A stretch of 64,000 nt of DNA from Rhododendron vialii (lineage: Eukaryota > Streptophyta > Magnoliopsida > Ericales > Ericaceae), in contig NC_080557.1 of assembly GCF_030253575.1 (NCBI RefSeq), positions 17,212,001-17,276,000 of the forward strand, given 5' to 3'. The notes under the pieces were generated by a model that saw only the letters and a list, made by a program, of their open reading frames with translations, ran no database searches and was not told the DNA's origin. Numbering within the stretch: position 1 is the stretch's first letter; each line of letters begins with the position of its first letter. A program made the position numbers and the translations under genes. Of this stretch, positions 56,301 to 64,000 are shown one piece after another.

Positions 56301-59019
56301 GTGAACATTGCATTTTCTTTTCTTTTTTTTTCCTGTCGTTCGGCAATTTTGTTCACCTTGAAGACTGGTTAATGCATCCTTGAATGTGAAAATGATACTC
56401 CGGCAAACGCATCTATTACATAGCGGATCCTACTCGTCCTCTTACTTCAGAAGTTATGCCAGAATTCCCACAGTTCAATAACATAGAAGGTCAGCTGCAC
56501 GGGCCAATAACACAGTTCTATGAAGCCATTAGGTCAAATGAATGCAAAAGAGAATGATAAAATAGATATAAGAATTGCAATTCATGTAATCATTGAGTAT
56601 AAAATTGAAAAAATTGCATATCAGTTAAAAGAGGGCAAAATAATATTATGTGCGATGATACAAAGATTGAAAATAAAACCTACGCTTGGAGAGAACTATA
56701 GTAATCATAGATACATGGAAGGCCTTTAGATGGATAATTTCACCATTGAATTGAACTCAAACACTATCCATAAAGCTTGCAAATGGCCATAGCTCCCAAG
56801 ACCCTCATCCATTCTCTGCCCACCAAACTGGCCATAGCTAACTGTAATTATTAAAACATAAAGTCTTTTGCATGCGGTTCTCTGACATCTGACCGCTTGA
56901 TCGATTTATCATTGGATGTATCTTTCATTTGATTTGGTTATTTTTATTTGTCTTCATGTGTTTATCTTTTTTTAGTTGTATTAGATGTACAAGGTTGGTT
57001 ATAATAATCTCTTATCAATGAAGTTCTTACCCTTCCTCAAAAAAAAAAAGTCAATTTGCACAGGGGGGAACGGATAATGCACAGACATTTTTGCGGGCCC
57101 GCCTCGAGTCGACGAGTTCCTCAAATATGATTGAAACCCCACTCATTTTTCATTTTTCTAGTAGGTTTCTGTAAAAAAATCAACTCAATCGAATTTCAAT
57201 AAGGGCCTTTTCCAGAATTCGTAGAGCGAAAATGAGTTGTTCACCATACAAATACAAATTCCGAAGAAATCTCTCACCAATATCCAATGGAGCTTCTTTT
57301 TTTTTTTTTTTTTTCCAGGAATCAAAAAAGAGTTTAAAAAAAATGAGCAATTCGGATTATCTTTGCGGAGCCTGAGGTGAGTCAAAAAATGTTTTGTGCG
57401 TTATGTGTTCTCCTTCTCTATGTGCATGGCATTTCTGTTACTCAAATAACTTGTATCCTTATTTCTCTGGTGTGCCCCCTAGTGCGGAATAGCATCAAAA
57501 TGACGTTTCTTTCCTTTTCAAAAAGCATTTTTCAAAAAATTCTCTTTACTTCCAACATTTCTCTCTCTATCTCTCTCCACTTATTACCCCTACTATTTTT
57601 CAAAAAACTTTTCAAATACCAAACCAAACACAGCGTAGTTTCAAGACGAGGGATACACTAGTCCGCATGAATAATAGATTCCACGTCCTTTATATTTAGT
57701 TTCGATTTTACCATACATTTGAAATTGTCAATCTTTGTGCTTGTGATATTAGGTCTCGTTTCGCTAAAGTTATTATATTTAAGTACTTTAAAAAAAGTAC
57801 TTATTTCTTATTTTACGAGACATGTCATTCTCTCACAATACATCACCTTTAATTAAAATAAATAAATATTTTTATTTATTTTTATTAGTGCAACACACCC
57901 GTGATCGTCCCTTGCCCGACTAAAAACCTAAAAAAAAATTAGATTCTCCATCGGAAACAATAATGGGACGTAGAGGGTAGAGTAGGGTATTTCCCGGCCG
58001 TAAATGGAGCCAGTCCACTGGGAATCCCAAGATAGGGGAGCGCTTCTCTTTGCCCGCTTTTTATTGCACTATATATGCCCCAGGACAATTAAAAAAAACA
58101 AAAGATAATGACAACTTTGGGCATATCCCTAATACTTTGATAGGAGTATATTTTTTTCAAGCACAAATTATTTTTTGACTACTTGGTCAATGGCATTTTG
58201 TTTAACTTTGACAAATTCTCAGAGTTGCCCGAAGCCATTTCTCACCTTAACACATCACGTCCGTCGAATCAGTTGAATTATTCCGTGGAGATTTGAACCG
58301 AAAAGACTAACTCGTCAATGCGTGCAAAAGTTTAGCTTGAAAATGACGAAGTAATTCTTTAGCTGAGGTCATCCTTTGCGACATCTTGTTCTCCCATCGT
58401 TTCTGACCCCTACAGATGATTCTATCTCTAATACAGAGACCCTTGCATTGAGACAATTAACTTTCAATCTTCATGTATCTACGCCAGCAAAAAGTTTGTT
58501 GGGTATAACGACTACTGCCTGGCTTAGTAATGAGCGAGAAACCCTGCATATACTGAAAACAGATGCTACATGATGGCATTGTTGCATATCTAGAATATTG
58601 GATGTCAGCCATCATCAACAAACGCCTTATATCGAATCTTTCTCAAAATGTTCATAAGTACAATCAATGGACTAACGATTACCCAGCAGGCGAATTGTTG
58701 GAAGCTAATATAAACCAAAAACCAAACTCTATTTTCCAATTCTATGAAATGTAGATGAAAAACAAACAGCATAGTTCATCATGGCCCGAGAACTATCTTC
58801 TCTAGCTGCTTTCAAACACAGCATGAGATTGGAAGCAAAATGAGTACAGGCAGAGGTATGTAAAAGAAAGAATCCAAAACCTGCCATCACCTATCTGAAA
58901 TAGAGTGAATTCTTGTATACTTGTAGAGAAAAGGATCGGTGCCATGAACTAAACCTCAACAGAAAAGAACTGCAAACTAGGGTTTTGGATGCTGGGTGGA
59001 ATTTATCCTTTCAACTAAC
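56301..59019. other. Intergenic between the kinase and SEC31; no gene seen
   Basis: It contains a copy of the dispersed CTCGTTTCGCTAAAG...AAGTACTTATT...GAGACATGTCATTCTC repeat (about 57752-57890) and long T runs. The final several hundred bases should include the SEC31 3' UTR. Confidence 0.55.
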
Positions 59020-62000
59020 TCATCTCACATTTTGTCGAGTCTTGATCATCCGTTTGAGAGTTGCGAGCCAGAAATTGCACTCGTCCCAGTCACTGGTTGT
59101 CAGTTGCACCTGTAAGGGAGAATCAAGAAAGGATCACAAGAAAATCCTCTCCAAAAACAACAGAATAAATCAATAGATAAGTACTCCTTGCTCTTTAATC
59201 TGATCAACAAAAATATTTTCTTGTGACAATTTTTTATTTTAACAAACCAAAAATGTCTCAATTAGTTCTTGTAGACAGTTTCCAAAATCATCAAAAAAAA
59301 CATGAATAAATAAGAAAATATCGACAATTTTCTAAGATTTCCAAAATTTGGAAATGGACAAACAAATTGGGATGAAGGGAGAAGCCAGGACAGGGAAACA
59401 AAAAGGAGGCACCGTGAAATTCCCCTCTAAATTGCAGTTACTTCTTCCCTGAAGAATGATTTGTGGTAGGAAAAGTGTTACCTGGATTTGGAGGGCAGTG
59501 GTGAAGTCACCATTATCCAAAGCCTGGCAGAGCTGAACAAGCTTTTCAGCAGCATTTTTGGATATGTCCCCGCTGTTGAGTTTGGCAAACAAGGCGCCTA
59601 TTTTCCTTGAATTGTCTTCTATTTCCCGCTTCTTAGCAGGATTTGCACGGGAACCTCCTAGTGCTTCTGATGTCTCATTGAAAAGTCTCGTCAAAGTTGT
59701 GATAACAGACCTTTGTTGGACTGGAGCACATAATTCAGAAACCAGCAAATACTCAAGAAATATCAGGATTAACAAGATGGCTTCCAAACAAATTTAAAGC
59801 ATTGCCAAGACTGACTGCCCACCATAGAAAGAAATGAAGAAAGAGAACAAAAACACTGACAATTGAGCACAAAGATGTAAAAATAACAATAAATGTCAAC
59901 TTGAGGCAATATTTTACATAACGAATTTTTTAAGCAAGTAGATTGCAAATGAAGTCCTTTGCGCGAGTAATAAGACTGCTGAATTTGCCGAATAAGCTTT
60001 TAAAGGTCAGAAATCAACATTCAATGATGATTTCTGTATAAACCAAGGTGCTGGAAGACGGCAAATAAGCATGCCAGAAACAAAGCTCACACACTATGCT
60101 TATACTAGAACCGGAGAAAGAGCCATCTTTTGTGCCTAGAGTCCAGTGCCAACATCCTCCCCCACCTAGGTTTGTACATGCAAACATTAGGGGTGATTTC
60201 GGTTTGGTTCGGGGTGAAACTTCCGAAGATCGATTCGGTTCAGTCCAAATATTTCCAGGACCAATCCCGACCAGAGTTGAGTTCGGTTCGGAGTGGGATC
60301 GGTTCGGTTGGGGATTTTGGTCCGCCCAAAATATAAAATTTCCATTTAATTTAAAGTGTATATATATATATATATGTGTGTGTGTGTAAAAAATATAGTC
60401 AATCGGTTCAGTTTGGTCCGGCAAAAATTCCAGGAAACCGAGGCCGAACCGATTTCGGTTCGGTCCAGTCCCGTCTGGAAAAATTCCTCCATCACCCCGA
60501 TCGAAAACCAAACTGATCGGTCGGTTTTTTCGGGTTTTGTAACACCCCTAGTAAACATCATTAAAGAAGGATAAATTTCCATCCTCCAACCAAACCAATC
60601 GTCAAGTATTACGATTCAGAATAATCGCTGATTTGCAATAACATATGAAGCACCAGAACGGGTATGGCACACCGGTACCATATGTTACGGGTACGACGAT
60701 ACAAAAACCTCAAAAAAACATGTAAAGGGTATGGCTGGGGTATGCCTCTAATTTATATTTACAACTACTCTAAGTGTATCATCCACACACACACACACCT
60801 CAAAACTAAAATTCAAGTTCAGCAACAAATTCAAGAGTAGTTCATGTTGATCTAGTTAATGTCAGACCTCTAGTGTTCATCTACGGTATGATACATTCTC
60901 TAATAGGTTAAGCAATATACCCAAAATTTATTTGAGAACACATGCTCTCTTATTTAAATTTGGTAGTTTTACTGATCTTTATTTACTGTCACTGTGGGGT
61001 GGTGGTTTGAGAATTCCTTCCGAGTAGATCCGAACACCTTCAACTCCTCTTCTCTAGCTAGCAAGAGCAAAAACCAATTAGCGCCGTTGGGCCAGAGTCA
61101 ACCCGATGACACTCTGACGATCAAGTCAGTATGTGGAGGAGGAGAGGAAGTACTGTAGCTGTACAACTATTAGGAACGGTGTACCTTCTATAGGGTTTTT
61201 CCCCTGGCTTATATAGACGGTTTGTACTTGCTCTCCAAGTTAAGAGTGCATGGCACGCACCTGACGTCACGAGTAACTGCCTTGGTTAGTGCTGTCATGG
61301 TGACAACTGACAACCGGCCCGCACATGACCTTCATGTGCCCTAAGCATGACCCCAGAAATATCTCCAACTAACTCCCGGGTCGGGTGCACCGTCGGTCTT
61401 TGACCAACCCCCTAGATAACAGGTCGTAGGCCTCTGGTCTCACCGAACGGGTAGCTGTCGGCCAAATACCGTTTGGTCCACCTCTTCTCCTGTGGACTGG
61501 GCTGCCTGTTCTGGCAAGCCCCATACGAATTGGGTTTGGCTCAATGCTGAGTACGGGTTTGGCCCACTACAGTTACTATCGTAATTCACACCCTTCATAT
61601 CTTTTATAACATTTCATAATGTAACTATGGTCTTCTTCATTCAAGGAAGTCTTACTCCACTTATTAAACTTCAAGTTTCAATAATCTATTTTTTCCTCTA
61701 TGAAGTAAGAATTGAAAGGGAAAAGGCTTAATAATCCTAAGCATGTAGTACATCAAACAAAATCAAAAAAGAAAAAGGCATACCAAAGCCGTACTCATCA
61801 AAGTACCCATCATGTATCCACGGCGTATGGTATGCCATACCTGGACACCAAAACATACCCAATATGTATCTGGCTACTGGGTTCCTACTTTGCCATACCA
61901 GAGCTGTACCAGTACCCAATACTCGTACGCCAACATTTTTGAAGTACTCGTGCTTCATAGGCAATGACACAAACATCTTTATATCAAGACAAATAGATTC

Positions 62001-64000
62001 CTCCGACTTCCAAGCAACCAACTTCTCCATCTTCTTAATCCATTTAACTTGACATCAACCAAATTACAATACAGGTCATTTATTCTCCCAACATGGGAAC
62101 CACTATCTCACTTGATCAGGAGAATCCTCTATCCATCCTTAACCAAGACTTGACTCTTCAGACTTTCAAGCTACTCAAAGTTAAGTTAGAATCATTATGA
62201 ATTACTATTGTTTTCCAATGTGTTGTGCATTACTGATGCTGTAAGTAAATAAAGGAAGCAAGGTAACGAGCACAGAAATTGAATTGGGTCATTAAGACTG
62301 CCCCCTCTAATGTCTTCCTCCTTTAATTTGGGGGCATGGTTCCAGGGCATAACATCCTTGAGAATTTTGGAGGTATAGGGTGGTCGCTATTTGTGCATAT
62401 ATTACCAAATGTACGGTCCGTCTTTGGGCCTCGCCTGCACATACCCTGACCGAATTGGGACGGTTCTCTTATTGTTGTTGTTCAAATGAACCTAAAACTT
62501 TGAAGATATGACATATTTCAAATGCGATACACATAAGCCAAAATATATTCATGGAACAAGAGAAAGAAAAAAAAACTTTGGCCATTTTGTACAATTTTCA
62601 ATACAAAATCTATGTAGGAAAACCAGTTTCCCGAATGATTGATAAGCTGACTACCTCAGCATCCAAACTCCAAAGTTCAATATCTGGATTAGGTAACAAA
62701 ATCAAATAATAAACTCGGGAAGTCGTGAATGGCACTTAGGTTGGAGTCAAGACTGAATTATTGTGTTTCCCAAAAAATATATCAAATTAACTACCAGACT
62801 TTTTGAATTTTGCCAAAACAAGAATAGAAGTTCCAGCTAGACAGCTAGAAGCACACGGAAAATATTGTTCAAGTATATGCCGAAGAACTCAGTTCTGTAA
62901 GGAAGGGTGGTTTCCGAATAGTAAATTTTCTCTATCTTTTTCTTAGTATGAACCTTTAAAAAAAAAAAAAAAACTTCGTCAGTCCCAGCTCCCAAAAACC
63001 ATTACCATTGAAGGGTTTCAAGACCGAAAGATGCCATCATTTTCCAATCAAAATTGGTAGGGGACCGATATATTAGAGAAAGCAATAAAGGGCCTTACCA
63101 TTTCCCCTTCCTGAATTTTCAAGAAGAGTAGGCATCTGAAATTTCCATAGCTTATAAAATGTAGACAAAACTGACATCAACAACCAAGCAAAAAGGAGGA
63201 CTGCAACGTGCAAAGTGCCGTGTACAATGGATAAAACTCGCAAACCCAATAACGACAAATAATATTACCAGGAACATTTGAAGTATCAACTGTCTGTACT
63301 GTAGGCGGCGGAGTTGCAGGAGCTGCAGCTGGTTGCAATTGCGCTGGCTGAGTAGGGCTGGATGGTTGCGTTGGACCCATCCCAGGTCTTTGAATTCCCG
63401 GATTCATACTCGGCATAAATCCCACAGATGCTGGGTTTGGAGCCAAAACCTTATGCCCAGGAACTTGACCTGCTTGAGATGGAATAGGGCCAAGCGAACC
63501 ACCACCTTGAGGTCCGGATTGATAATTAGGGTTTCCAGTCCCCTTCAACAAATATAAACAATAAATTTTAGTACAACACAATTGAAAAACTTGAAAAGTA
63601 TTTACAGAAATAAAATAAAGATAAAGAAAAACCACATATGTACCGGATACAACTGAGAACCCAACGTGGGTGCCTGGTATTGCCCCACATTTCTCAACAC
63701 AGCAGGAGTTGCAGGGATGAATGGTACTACTGGAGGCTGAGTGGTAGCAGGTGACCGAGCAAAGTTCATCTGTTATAATAAAAAAATGTTACATTGGGAA
63801 AGTTAGATTACAAGAATTTAAAATGGCAGATCCAATTTCTTTCTGGATTTTAGATCTAAGACCGAATCAAGCATCAGGCAGCCAACAGACATAATGAAAG
63901 AACAACCATTTATCATTATTACAAGCAAATGTTATCAAACCAATTACAAAGTCTTGTACACACACACTGACTACGCATAAGACGAATTAATTCCTGGTGG
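59020..64000 (-). CDS. SEC31: SEC31, outer COPII coat protein (C-terminal part, 5' end outside window)
   Basis: Four 3' exons on the minus strand: 63769-63644, 63542-63269, 59720-59482 and 59109-59020 (TGA); the phases agree and give about 242 residues. The two upstream exons are Pro/Gln/Gly-rich ([54 protein letters not shown]), the flexible linker that binds the inner coat. The last two ([55 protein letters not shown], ending RQNVR) match the plant SEC31 C-terminal helical domain. With SEC13, SEC31 forms the outer cage of COPII vesicles leaving the ER. The N-terminal WD40 propeller must lie beyond base 64000. Between 63269 and 59720 is a 3.5-kb intron with a hAT-like MITE and a gypsy solo LTR. 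Confidence 0.93.
60188..60550. mobile_element. hAT-type MITE (363 bp) in a SEC31 intron
   Basis: It starts TAGGGGTG and ends CACCCCTA, with GGTTCGG-rich subterminal sequence on one strand and CCGAACC on the other. Flanks GCAAACAT (60180-60187) and GTAAACAT (60551-60558) agree at 7 of 8, the duplication size of hAT transposition. A (TA)n(TG)n microsatellite sits inside (about 60358-60387). Confidence 0.88.
60993..61571 (-). mobile_element. Solo LTR of the same gypsy-type family as 9235-9893, in a SEC31 intron
   Basis: On the minus strand it runs from TGTAGTGGGCC (61571) to CACCACCCCACA (60993), 579 bp. Shared with the 9.2-kb copy are the start (TGxAGTGGsCC), CTTGGAGAGCAAGT, CTATATAA, AAACCCTA and TGACTTGATCGTCAGAG. 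GTCAC (60988-60992) and GTTAC (61572-61576) are the flanking duplication with one change. Confidence 0.87.
61572..63268 (-). other. Rest of the large SEC31 intron
   Basis: No exon recognised. GTACC/GTATGG-rich blocks at 60.66-60.76 and 61.78-61.94 kb look like parts of one degraded repeat on either side of the solo LTR. A-rich runs are at 62957-62972. Confidence 0.5.

Noticed and set aside
58120..58573. Words such as SELPEAISHL and LRHLVLPSFL that hint at an LRR of a resistance gene
   Set aside because: There are only one or two repeat-like words in different frames with many stops, and no NB-ARC or regular LRR spacing.
1..64000. Search for CRISPR arrays, operons, riboswitches, tRNA and rRNA genes
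   Set aside because: None seen. The sequence is a plant nuclear locus; direct repeats here are microsatellites or transposon copies, and no cloverleaf with A and B boxes was recognised by eye.

Overview
The window is nuclear DNA from a flowering plant, most likely a eudicot. The genes have plant-type split structures with GT-AG introns of 0.1-4 kb. Products are plant-specific or plant-like: pheophytinase, an LNK clock co-activator, a receptor-like cytoplasmic kinase, and SEC31 with a plant-type C-terminus. The spaces between genes are AT-rich and crowded with plant MITEs, TRIMs, solo LTRs, a LINE fragment and CT/GA microsatellites. I cannot name the species; a woody asterid is only a guess.

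Layout. 1-2.1 kb: decayed repeats. 2.1-10.9 kb (+): a SirB1-N/transglutaminase-like plus TPR protein of unknown function in eight exons; one intron holds a copia relic with a nested MITE, another a TRIM split by a gypsy solo LTR. 11-15.4 kb: repeats, including a second TRIM. 15.4-19.7 kb (-): the RNA polymerase subunit NRPB8 in four exons, with a 141-bp MULE MITE about 0.1 kb upstream of its ATG. 20.3-21.9 kb: a compact MULE-like element with imperfect TIRs of about 0.3 kb around one intact 178-codon ORF that encodes only a FAR1/MURA-type zinc-finger DNA-binding domain. 22-28 kb: MITEs and retroposon tails. 28-33.1 kb (+): an LNK3/LNK4-like gene with paired G-boxes upstream. 34.3-35.7 kb: 3' end of a LINE. 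40.1-46.4 kb (+): pheophytinase (PPH) in five exons; its last intron carries a 1.6-kb LTR and a palindromic MITE. 46.5-53.3 kb: no gene seen, several MITEs including two Stowaway types. 53.3-55.0 kb (-): a two-exon RLCK. 55-59 kb: MULE MITEs. 59.0-64.0 kb (-): the 3' end of SEC31, running off the right edge.

The genes are unrelated single-copy housekeeping or regulatory genes, not a cluster. Two (PPH, and LNK through the clock) touch light and chloroplast biology, but nothing in the sequence links them. The strongest candidate for something not routinely described is the MULE-like element that keeps only its DNA-binding domain. The wider theme is how many precisely bounded insertions (target-site duplications readable at 5-10 bp) sit inside introns and promoters, several of them nested, which gives a relative order of insertion. 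All exon coordinates come from reading splice sites and checking phase by hand; none is supported by transcripts here.
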